34,327 nt of DNA, from assembly GCA_029266615.1 (NCBI GenBank), contig JAQSWN010000111.1, positions 1-34,327 of the forward strand, given 5' to 3'. The first letter of the stretch is position 1, and each line of letters starts with the position of its first letter. A program made the translations under genes and the position numbers. The notes below the pieces were generated by a model. That model was not told the origin of the DNA and made no database searches. It worked only from the letters and a program-made list of their open reading frames with translations. Below, piece after piece: positions 22,931 through 29,766 of the stretch. The DNA comes from Polyangiaceae bacterium (lineage in GTDB: Bacteria > Myxococcota_A > Polyangia > Polyangiales > Polyangiaceae).

Positions 22931-23791
22931 GTGCCAGAGCTGAGGCTTTCGGAGATTCGGACGCGCTACATCGAAGGGGACCGCCCCTTACCGACGGCTT
23001 TAGAGCTTGCGCTGCGCGCGGACCCGCGTGCCGGTGCGCACGCCATTCTGCAGGCGGTCGAGCGCAGACGGCGAGAGCGCCGGGCAGAGGGACAGCGGCT
23101 CCGCTGGATGCTCGAGTTCGAACGCGAGCTATGGAAACGCGACGTGGTCGTGATCGCGGGAGTGGACGAAGCGGGAATGAGTCCGCTCGCGGGTCCGGTC
23201 GCGGCGGCGGCGGTGGTGTTGAAGCCAGAGTGGCGAGCGCCCGGCGTGAACGACTCGAAACAGGTTCTGCCGGAGCGCCGCGCGGAGCTTGCGCAAGTCA
23301 TCAAGCGCGAGGCGCGCGCGTGGGCCGTTGCGTTCGTGGAGCCAGAGGAGATCGATCGACTCAACATCTATTGGGCTGGCATCGCCGCGATGCGTCGAGC
23401 GGTCGAGGCCCTGGGGCTCACCCCGGAACATCTCCTGATCGACGCGCGCACCCTTCGCGACGTCGCCGTCGAGCAGACACGGATCGTCAAGGGCGACGAG
23501 CGGAGCCTCTCGATTGCCGCCGCCTCCATTCTCGCCAAAACAGAACGCGACGCGCGCATGCTCGAGCTAGACCGGACGTATCCCGATTACGGGTTTGCGC
23601 GCCACAAGGGCTATCCCGTGCGCGAGCACGTCGCGGCGTTGCGGCAGCATGGCGCGTGCCCGGTTCACCGCCGCTCGTTCGCGCCCGTTCGCGAGGCTCT
23701 GGGCCTCCCACCGCTCGAGAGATTGAAAGCGCCCGCTGGCTCCAAGGAGCCCTCCCCCAAGCCCAAGGCTCGCGGGATCGCCCCTAAATAG
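22931..23791 (+). CDS. rnhB: Ribonuclease HII with altered GRG signature
   Basis: A GTG start gives 286 residues. The enzyme cleaves RNA embedded in DNA, including single ribonucleotides. Residues about 1-72 form a helical extension like that of Bacillus RnhB (a D-P-R motif, then Arg-rich helices and an LEFERELW segment). The catalytic core follows with Asp79-Glu80 in GVDEAG, NDSKQVLPERR, Asp172 in LLIDART, KGDERSLSIAAASILAK and Asp208 in ERDARM. YPDYGFARHKGY includes the usual substrate-contacting Tyr region. All four acidic residues are present. The normally invariant Gly-Arg-Gly after the first acidic pair is Gly-Met-Ser here (82-84). That motif contacts the RNA-DNA junction, so specificity may differ. 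The basic tail is lineage-specific. Confidence 0.92.
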   Translation: MPELRLSEIRTRYIEGDRPLPTALELALRADPRAGAHAILQAVERRRRERRAEGQRLRWMLEFERELWKRDVVVIAGVDEAGMSPLAGPVAAAAVVLKPEWRAPGVNDSKQVLPERRAELAQVIKREARAWAVAFVEPEEIDRLNIYWAGIAAMRRAVEALGLTPEHLLIDARTLRDVAVEQTRIVKGDERSLSIAAASILAKTERDARMLELDRTYPDYGFARHKGYPVREHVAALRQHGACPVHRRSFAPVREALGLPPLERLKAPAGSKEPSPKPKARGIAPK

Positions 23792-23858
23792 CCGGAGTCC
23801 TGTCTCGCCGACGTCCAGCCGTCTCCTGCCTCCCTGGTGCTCTCCGCCAGAACCTCGT

Positions 23859-24329
23859 ATGCTCCCAGACATGCTTCGGTACCTGGGTATCATGGCGTTC
23901 GGGGTGCTGGTGACGACGGCAGCGCACGGTGAGCAGCCGGACCCCGGAGCTCCGAGGGAGGGGGCGGTGGTGGGCGAGGCTTCGTGCCCAGGGTCGCCGA
24001 GAGCTGCCGTGAGTACCGAGGTCGACGCCGAGGAGCGCGCCTTCGTGGCCGAGCTGGAGACCTTTGCCCGTCGGCGGGCGTTCACCGAACGTTTGGTCGC
24101 GCAACGCAACGCCGAGCTGTTCGAACGCGCCATCGCGCGGCAGGCACGCGCCGCCAAGCTGCAACGCGAGCTAGCGGAGCGAGAGAGCGCGCGGTCGCAG
24201 CGAGAGCTCGAAGACGCAGTCGCGCTCTATCTCAAGAAGCGCGAGCTTGCCCGGGAACGAGCGGCCGCCGAGACGGACGACCGCGCTCGTTCACCGAGCT
24301 TGCCGCCCGCCAGCCCCTCCGCGCCCTAA
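23859..24329 (+). CDS. Exported helical (coiled-coil-like) protein, hypothetical
   Basis: The 156-residue product begins MLPDMLRYLGIMAFGVLVTTAAHG, a probable cleavable signal peptide; the second Met at 23871 is an equally possible start. After a Pro/Gly-rich stretch, residues about 55-140 form a continuous highly charged helix rich in Ala, Glu and Arg (EERAFVAELETFARRRAF, FERAIARQARAAKLQRELAE, ALYLKKRELARERAA) with heptad-like spacing, then a Ser/Pro tail. No family is recognised. It is probably a periplasmic coiled-coil or oligomerisation protein. It follows rnhB by 67 nt on the same strand. The 245-bp gap after it contains no gene that I can see. Confidence 0.6.
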   Translation: MLPDMLRYLGIMAFGVLVTTAAHGEQPDPGAPREGAVVGEASCPGSPRAAVSTEVDAEERAFVAELETFARRRAFTERLVAQRNAELFERAIARQARAAKLQRELAERESARSQRELEDAVALYLKKRELARERAAAETDDRARSPSLPPASPSAP

Positions 24330-24388
24330 GCCCGTCGCGACCGCTTGACCGCGCCGAACCGTGGCCGGCCATCGTTCGTGCCGAAGCG

Positions 24389-24400
24389 CGAACGCGTTCG
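24389..24400. promoter_or_regulatory. 12-bp perfect palindrome in the gap before the lipoprotein gene
   Basis: CGAACGCGTTCG is a perfect 12-bp palindrome about 175 bp upstream of the start at 24575. It is the only perfect palindrome of this length that I noticed in this gap. It may be an operator, but GC-rich palindromes also arise by chance. Confidence 0.2.
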
Positions 24401-24574
24401 TTGGCCCGCGCCTGTCCCATGAGACTGCCCTCTGTGTCAGGGTGCGCGCGCTGACTCGGGACGCGTAGAAAACCGGGTATTGTCGCGGATTTCGCAGATG
24501 TCACGCTTGGTACGGCGATTGCTGTCTCCTAGCACGAGCGCCAAGGGCCGGCGCTGCACTGAAGGAGTGACATC

Positions 24575-25285
24575 ATGAGCAATGTTCTGGCACGGTGTGG
24601 CATCCCCCTGTTGCTGCCGCTCCTCGGCGCGCTGACGGGCGCTTGCGCGTACTCGGCCGAAAGTTCAGACGAGGGCGACATTGCAAGCGCTTCCCAAGCA
24701 TTGTGGGAAGTGGGTAGGGATCGCGAAACGGACGAGTGGGATTCTGGCATGACGAACCACCTTTCCGCGTGGCAGAGCATCTCCTGCTACTCCGACTTCG
24801 GCGACGACTACCTGCTCACTGGCTTGAAGGTGTTCCAAGACTCGGGCAGCAGCGATCAGTACATTGCTAGGCTGGTTGGTGAGTGCAGCGGCTACTCGAA
24901 CCATCACGGAATTTTCACTCGAGATAGCCGCCAAGAAACCGAGAAGATTTACGCCTCCAATCACAAGACCCCAGGAACTTGGGCCACCATCGGCCACGAC
25001 GAATTCGTCTCGGGCGTCACCCTCACGACCGACACCTGGAGCGACTTCGTGCAGCAAGTCCGGCTGGAATACGTGAGCGAGACCAACCCCGGTATCCTCG
25101 GCTCGTACAACAACCCGTACGCGACCGCCGCGGTGGGCGTAGACCCTGGTGTCATCATCGGTCCCCAAAAGCACCTCCGCTGCCCGGACCAGTACGTCGC
25201 CACCGCGTTCGACGTGAAGTACGACACCACCAACGGCAAGGTTCGGCGCGCCAAGCTGACTTGTCGCCAGCTCAGCGACGAATAA
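24575..25285 (+). CDS. Lipoprotein with threefold internal repeat, possible VMO-I-like beta-prism
   Basis: GAAGGAG at 24561-24567, 7 nt before ATG, is the best ribosome site in the window. The 236-residue product has a lipobox LTGAC (Cys24) and no Gly/Ser tether. Three segments share a strand-turn-strand pattern: DDYLLTGLKVFQD..IARLVGEC (about 77-104), DEFVSGVTLTTD..QVRLEY (about 142-166) and DQYVATAFDVKYD..RAKLTC (about 205-230). Spacing is 60-66 residues. The last one, CPDQYVATAFDV...LTC, resembles repeats of vitelline membrane outer layer protein I, a three-sided beta-prism that binds glycans. Aromatic residues are frequent. Cys71/Cys104 and Cys203/Cys230 could form disulfides. Glycan binding is a guess from fold; no enzyme motif is seen. 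Confidence 0.75.
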   Translation: MSNVLARCGIPLLLPLLGALTGACAYSAESSDEGDIASASQALWEVGRDRETDEWDSGMTNHLSAWQSISCYSDFGDDYLLTGLKVFQDSGSSDQYIARLVGECSGYSNHHGIFTRDSRQETEKIYASNHKTPGTWATIGHDEFVSGVTLTTDTWSDFVQQVRLEYVSETNPGILGSYNNPYATAAVGVDPGVIIGPQKHLRCPDQYVATAFDVKYDTTNGKVRRAKLTCRQLSDE

Positions 25286-25309
25286 ACGCGCTCGTGCTAC
25301 GCGAAGTTA

Positions 25310-25678
25310 ATGCTCGACTCCGCGTCTACGGTTGGTCTGTTCGATCGCGAGGCGCCCCACGACTGCAGGCAGGCGTTGTTCGGCGGTAGGGGCGCCGTGC
25401 GCATCTGGTCGCTCGTGGCCTCACCGATGTCGCCATTCACGGCGGTGCTTGCGTGTGAGCTGGAAGCGGGTGGCCGCGTCGGAGCGCACGTTCAGGAGCA
25501 GTATCCCGAAATCGTGATCGGCTTCTCGGGCCGTGGCACGGCATTGGTCGAGGGGCGGCCACAGCCGTTGACTCCCGGCGCGGTCGTGGAGCTACCCCGT
25601 GGCTACACGCTCGCGGTCGACAACGAATCGCAAGAGGCCGCGCTGCGCTACCTCATCATCAAAGTCAGCGCACGTTGA
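25310..25678 (+). CDS. Cupin-fold protein lacking standard metal ligands
   Basis: The 122-residue product has no signal peptide. From about residue 50 it follows the cupin pattern: ELEAGGRVGAHVQEQYPEIVIGFSGRGTALVEG (motif 1) and LTPGAVVELPRGYTLAVDN (motif 2). Motif 1 has a single His (AHVQE) rather than HxH, though a downstream Glu is present. Motif 2 has no His before the Asn. It may therefore bind metal poorly or act as a ligand-binding rather than catalytic cupin. It starts 24 nt after the preceding lipoprotein gene on the same strand, so the two may be co-transcribed. A GAAG precedes the ATG closely. An internal GTG near 25397 is another possible start. Confidence 0.75.
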   Translation: MLDSASTVGLFDREAPHDCRQALFGGRGAVRIWSLVASPMSPFTAVLACELEAGGRVGAHVQEQYPEIVIGFSGRGTALVEGRPQPLTPGAVVELPRGYTLAVDNESQEAALRYLIIKVSAR

Positions 25679-25861
25679 AGTTAGCGCGTAGGCCAGCCGG
25701 CGACCTGGAGTAGCCGATCGCCGACCTCCGCGCGAGCACGCTGACGTCGATGTCAGACCCCGTGCCTGCAACCGGTTCCCGCTCTGCAGGAAGTGCCGTA
25801 ACTTCTTCACTTATATCGCGCTGGCACGCGCGTTGCTGACTGGCCACCTGGAGGTATCGGG

Positions 25862-26560
25862 ATGCGGAGAACGTCAGTACGGGTCCGGTTGGGTTGGGGT
25901 GTGGCTTGGGTAAGCCTGGTGAGCTCGAGCGCAGCGGGGGTGTCGGCCGAGGAGCTCGACCCGGCGGCAGCCGAGCCAGGAACCAAGCCGCCGAAAGCTA
26001 CACCGACGGAAGGAGAGCGGAGTGTCGCGGAGTCCACCGGCACCGCGATGAGCGAGCGTCATGGCTCCGCGTTCATCGACCCGCTGGGTTTTGCGCTGTT
26101 TGGGCCCAGGCTTGGCGTGGAAGCGGGGGCTGGGCACTTCAGCGCGGCTCTGACCGGGCGCTGGTTCAACGCAGGCCTGCTGGCAAATCGCTTGTTCGCC
26201 AAGGGAGACGACGAGCTCGCTTTTGGCTACGGCATTGGCCTGCGCGGTCGCTACTACCTACGCGAAGGCATGGAAGGGTTGCACCTGGGGGTGGCGACCG
26301 AGTACCTGCATTCGCGCGTCGAAAATGAACCGCGGCAGGTGGCGACCAGCTCGAGCTACTTCGTACCCTACGCCGAGCTAGGGTATCGGCTCAGTTGGGG
26401 CCGACTCTATGCGGACGGCTCGGCCGGTTTTGGCTACGCGCTCCGTTTGGCAGGTCGCGTCGAGAATTTGCCGGGTGGCAACTCCGCCAGCTCCTACACC
26501 GCGTCGAACGAAAGCTCGATTTACGGCACGGCCAGCTTGGACCTGGGCGTCAGCTTCTGA
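25862..26560 (+). CDS. Outer-membrane beta-barrel protein
   Basis: GGAGG at 25850-25854 lies 7 nt before the ATG. The 232-residue product has a signal peptide (about 1-29, ending GVSAEE), then a Pro/Glu-rich linker. About 165 residues of alternating hydrophobic and aromatic strands follow: HFSAALTGRWFNAG, ELAFGYGIGLRGRYYLREG, GLHLGVATEYLHSR, YFVPYAELGYRLSWG and LYADGSAGFGYALRL. The C-terminus TASLDLGVSF ends in Phe, the standard signal for outer-membrane assembly by BamA. Size fits an 8-stranded barrel of the OmpW/DUF3575 kind. Cargo or function is unknown. Promoter-like ATs (TTATAT at 25811-25816) lie 50 bp upstream but were not verified. Confidence 0.82.
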   Translation: MRRTSVRVRLGWGVAWVSLVSSSAAGVSAEELDPAAAEPGTKPPKATPTEGERSVAESTGTAMSERHGSAFIDPLGFALFGPRLGVEAGAGHFSAALTGRWFNAGLLANRLFAKGDDELAFGYGIGLRGRYYLREGMEGLHLGVATEYLHSRVENEPRQVATSSSYFVPYAELGYRLSWGRLYADGSAGFGYALRLAGRVENLPGGNSASSYTASNESSIYGTASLDLGVSF

Positions 26561-26644
26561 GCTCCGCGACCTTCTGGGGCGCTGTCTGCAACTCGCGTGA
26601 CGGAATCGAGCGCTGCGACCCACTGTCGAGGCGGAGGATTCGTC

Positions 26645-27496
26645 ATGCAACAAGGCGGAGGATGGTGGATTTGGGCCGTATGCGCGTCGCTCGCGGGATG
26701 CTTCTCGAGAAGCGAGTTGGACCCCGATCCCGGCGGTGAAGCGGGACAAGCGAGCGCGGACTCGGGAAGCGGGGGCAAACAGGAAGGAGCAGGCGGTCGA
26801 GGTTCGGTCCCGGCTGGGGGCGGAAAAGCTACGGCGGGGCACGGCCCTTCGAGCGGACATGGCGGGCGCGGCGGACATGGCGGGGAACCGGGGCACGGCG
26901 GGCGCGGCGGCAGCGACGGAACAGGCGGAGCGTGCTCCCCGGCGGCGCCATGCGGCGGCGACATCACGGGATCGTGGACCGTGGCTTCGGCGTGTTTGGA
27001 CGTAACGGGAGTCATCGACTTGATCCCGCTGGGGATCGGCTGCGATTCCGCGCCCATCACCGGCTCTAGAGCCGTCGCCGGAACGTTCATTGCGAACGCC
27101 GACGGTAGCTACGTCGATCTCACGACCACGTCGGGCGAAGATCAGATCCGACTGGCCCCCCAATGCCTGAACGTGTCCGGCGTCGTCGTGACGTGTGAGC
27201 GAATCGCGGCGGTATTCACCGCTTACGGCTACGACTCGGTCAACTGCGCTCCGGGTAATGATGGCGAATGCTCGTGCGATGCCGTCTTCGCGCGGGATGC
27301 CGGGCTGGGCAGGCTAACATTTGACCCACTCCCCAACGGCTCCTTCACGACCTCGGGCAACGTCCTCACCCTGAGTGACGAATGGAATAACCGAGCGAGC
27401 TACCAGTACTGCGCCTCGGCGGGCGAGCTAGAGCTACGCCCGCTCGAGACCTTGACCGGCACGCTTCGTGGATCAGTCGTCCTCGCCAAGCCGTGA
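26645..27496 (+). CDS. Lipocalin-like lipoprotein of a widespread Polyangiales family
   Basis: GGAGG at 26633-26637 places the start at ATG 26645 (283 residues). The lipobox is SLAGC (Cys19), followed by a Gly/His/Ser tether to about residue 95. The globular part opens APCGGDITGSWTVASACLDV, a lipocalin-like G-x-W start. It continues with LIPLGIGCDSAPITGS, GTFIANADGSYVDLTTTSGE, PQCLNVSGVVVTCERI, AAVFTAYGYDSVNC, GECSCDAVF and TLSDEWNNRASYQYC, ending in TGTLRGSVVLAKP. At least ten cysteines suggest disulfides outside the cytoplasm. As far as I recall, proteins with this CGGD..GTW pattern occur in many copies per Polyangiales genome with no known function. It follows the beta-barrel gene by 84 nt on the same strand. 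Confidence 0.78.
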   Translation: MQQGGGWWIWAVCASLAGCFSRSELDPDPGGEAGQASADSGSGGKQEGAGGRGSVPAGGGKATAGHGPSSGHGGRGGHGGEPGHGGRGGSDGTGGACSPAAPCGGDITGSWTVASACLDVTGVIDLIPLGIGCDSAPITGSRAVAGTFIANADGSYVDLTTTSGEDQIRLAPQCLNVSGVVVTCERIAAVFTAYGYDSVNCAPGNDGECSCDAVFARDAGLGRLTFDPLPNGSFTTSGNVLTLSDEWNNRASYQYCASAGELELRPLETLTGTLRGSVVLAKP

Positions 27497-27542
27497 TGCC
27501 GTTCAGCTCCGCCCTTGGCGCGAGGGTTGCATCGCTTTCATC

Positions 27543-27740
27543 ATGGCCACCAAGGAGACCGACGCGCCGCCCGCCCAACCCGGGGAGCACTACGAAAACC
27601 CGGACACCAAACCGCTACTGGGCCCGGCCCCCGTAGCTGACCGAAGCTCCGTGCAGCGCGTCGCGTGGCCACTCTTCTTCTTCGTCCTCATCGGGGCAAT
27701 CGCGCTCGCCGTGGCGCTGAGTCTCACCAGCGTGAGCTGA
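27543..27740 (+). CDS. Small single-pass membrane protein, hypothetical
   Basis: ATG at 27543 gives 65 residues: a polar Pro/Glu-rich N-terminus (MATKETDAPPAQPGEHYENP) and one strong membrane helix near the C-terminus (VAWPLFFFVLIGAIALAVAL). An in-frame start at 27468 would overlap the preceding gene. The layout suggests a tail-anchored protein with a cytoplasmic N-terminus. No family is recognised. It follows the lipocalin-like gene by 46 nt on the same strand and is convergent with the repeat lipoprotein gene. Confidence 0.6.
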   Translation: MATKETDAPPAQPGEHYENPDTKPLLGPAPVADRSSVQRVAWPLFFFVLIGAIALAVALSLTSVS

Positions 27741-27828
27741 AAGATAGGTCGCAGCGACGGGCACGACCGTCAGATTCGGTCCGCCCGGCCTCCGAGAGGT
27801 AGGGGTGCGAGCTCCAATCGCCAACGAC

Positions 27829-29607
27829 CTACTCACACTTGTAGTTAGTGCAGGTGCCGGATTCGCAGTCGACGGCTTGGTAGCATTGGTTGCCGGGAGC
27901 GCCGGTCGAGCAAAGGCCGGCGCTATTGCCGCCGGTGAAGCAGTGCCTGGAGGTGCATTGCGCCGGCGTGACGCAGAAGGATCCGAGCGAGCCGTCAGTG
28001 CATTCGCCGCGGCCGAGGCCGGTCGAGTACGCGCAGGTGCCTTCCACGCAATCGGCGCTGTCGACGCAGGCGCTCTTGAGTAGGCCTTTGGTGCATTGTC
28101 CGTAGCTGTTGCCTGAGCTGAAGGCGCACAGTTGATCGACGCAGTCTTCGTCGAGGGTGCAAACCGCGCCCACGGCGCCGCTGCTGCACATGCCCGCGCT
28201 ACCGGGGCGCGATGCGCAGCGCTCCGACTCGCAGTGCGCGTCGAGCTTGCACGAAGAACCATCGGCTCCGTCACTGCACCAACCGGAAGTGTCCGTCGCG
28301 TCACCGAGGGTGCAGCTGCCGGCCAGGCAGTGGCTCGGTTTGCTGCACCGATCGCCGATCTGGCCCGCGCTGCAGGCCCACCCCGCGCCGGCGGAGTCTT
28401 GGGCACAACGGCCATCTTCGCAGTCCTCGTCATCGGTACGATCACACTCGGTTCCGATGGCGCCGTTGGAGCAGGTTCCTCGACGCTCAATGCCTCCGCC
28501 GTTCCGGCAGTGACCACTCTCGCATTGTGCGTTGTCGCCACAGGGTTGTGTGAGCTTGCCCTCGGTGCAAACTCGCGTGAACGGATCGACGTCGACGCAC
28601 TCACCGACCAAGCAGTCGGCGTTCGTGGCGCAGCCCTCGGCAATGGCGCCCGAGCTACACATACCGCCAGAGCTCTTGATGACGCAGTTGAGGCCGTCAC
28701 ACTGGTCGGCGGAGGAGCAGGGGCTGTTCGCGCTGCCGTTGGTGCATTGACCCTCGCTCGCGGACGCACTGCTCTTCCCGCAGAAGCCGCTCTGGCATTG
28801 CTGACTGGTCGAGCATCTCGCGCCGAGCGAGCCGTCGCTGCAGCTACCCAGGCTGCCTGTATCCGAGGCACCGATACAGATTCGACTCTCGCAATCAGCC
28901 GCGCCCGAGCAGACAGAGCCGCTCTCGCCATCGGTGCAGGTGCCAACGAAAGAAGTAGCGGGCAAGAGACAATTCAGCCCGTCGCCACAGTGCGCGTCGA
29001 CGTTGCAGGAAGCTCCGTTGTCGCCGGTCTGGCAGCGATATTCGCCCTCACTGCCGATCGCGACGCAGCTGCCCTCGACGCAGTCGCTCTCGTCCAAACA
29101 GGGCGAACCGCTGGTGCCTGGCTGGCAGTCGCCCGAGGTCCCGCTCCGGTCGCCGACGCAGCGCCCCGCGTCACAGTCCTCGTCCCCGGCGCAGGGGGCG
29201 TAGTCGCCGATACAGCTGACGACGTCGCGCAGCTCCAGCTCACAGGCGACCTGGCAGTCGACGGCGGTTAGACAGCCTCGATCGGGATGGCAGCCAGTGT
29301 AACTCGACGCGAACGGCTCGCACGCGCACCGCACGGGCGCGCACGCCGCAGTGCACGCGCCGCCGTCGTAGGTAAATCCGAGGGCGCTGCAACCTTCGTA
29401 GGTGGCGGGCGGAATCGCTGGACGTCCACCCGCGCTCGACTTGCCGCCCGTCGCGCTGGAGCCACCGTTCGAGCTTCCCTCGCCCGCTTCGCCGCCGGCG
29501 CCGCCGAGCGCATCCCCGCCGCCGTTGCTACCCGAACAACCGAAAGCCACGGCGCTTGCCGCAGCCATGAAGCACACCGCCAGCGCACCGAAGCGAAAGG
29601 AGCTCAT
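27829..29607 (-). CDS. Lipoprotein with about 14.5 tandem Cys-rich repeats
   Basis: The 592-residue product has a lipoprotein signal (VAFGC, Cys24), a Gly/Ser tether to about residue 62 and a Cys-rich entry region (about 73-132, with CSALGFTY, CACEPF, GCHPDRGC). From about Cys139 to the end it is built of units of about 31 residues with the pattern G-x-x-C-x(5)-DC-x(4)-C-x(8-12)-G-x-C-x-x-G-x-x-G. Examples are SPCLDESDCVEGSC and SACVDSADCVEGTCAYS. The last unit is cut short at TNYKCE. Each unit has four Cys, probably two disulfides, as in EB/Dickkopf-like modules. The expected shape is a long stiff rod displayed from the cell surface. Long incidental open frames occur on both strands because of the repeat. 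Adhesion or stalk function is inferred. Confidence 0.85.
   Translation of the reverse strand: MSSFRFGALAVCFMAAASAVAFGCSGSNGGGDALGGAGGEAGEGSSNGGSSATGGKSSAGGRPAIPPATYEGCSALGFTYDGGACTAACAPVRCACEPFASSYTGCHPDRGCLTAVDCQVACELELRDVVSCIGDYAPCAGDEDCDAGRCVGDRSGTSGDCQPGTSGSPCLDESDCVEGSCVAIGSEGEYRCQTGDNGASCNVDAHCGDGLNCLLPATSFVGTCTDGESGSVCSGAADCESRICIGASDTGSLGSCSDGSLGARCSTSQQCQSGFCGKSSASASEGQCTNGSANSPCSSADQCDGLNCVIKSSGGMCSSGAIAEGCATNADCLVGECVDVDPFTRVCTEGKLTQPCGDNAQCESGHCRNGGGIERRGTCSNGAIGTECDRTDDEDCEDGRCAQDSAGAGWACSAGQIGDRCSKPSHCLAGSCTLGDATDTSGWCSDGADGSSCKLDAHCESERCASRPGSAGMCSSGAVGAVCTLDEDCVDQLCAFSSGNSYGQCTKGLLKSACVDSADCVEGTCAYSTGLGRGECTDGSLGSFCVTPAQCTSRHCFTGGNSAGLCSTGAPGNQCYQAVDCESGTCTNYKCE
27832..29193 (-). 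repeat. Tandem array of ~93-bp coding repeats (14.5 units)
   Basis: This is the coding counterpart of the 31-residue Cys-rich units. The units differ strongly in sequence between the conserved Cys, Gly and Asp codons, so the array is old and protein-selected rather than a recent DNA-level expansion. The terminal half-unit coincides with the gene's stop. Confidence 0.8.
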
Positions 29608-29766
29608 CGTCCCATCGTACGGCCGCCCCCCGCGCGACTAGCCCGACCATCGCTTTGGCTTACCCATTATTGTGGCTAGGAGTAGCCCGACGTTGCACCG
29701 AAACCCACATCGGCGGCGGCAACGATCGACCGCCAGCTGCCGCCGAGGCGTCGGCTGGGTCAATCC

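Noticed and set aside
28132..29271. Long plus-strand open frame (379 codons) opposite the Cys-repeat lipoprotein gene
   Set aside because: It is a periodic Ala/Val/Arg-rich translation produced by the antisense of a codon-biased repeat array. It has no signal, domain or ribosome site.
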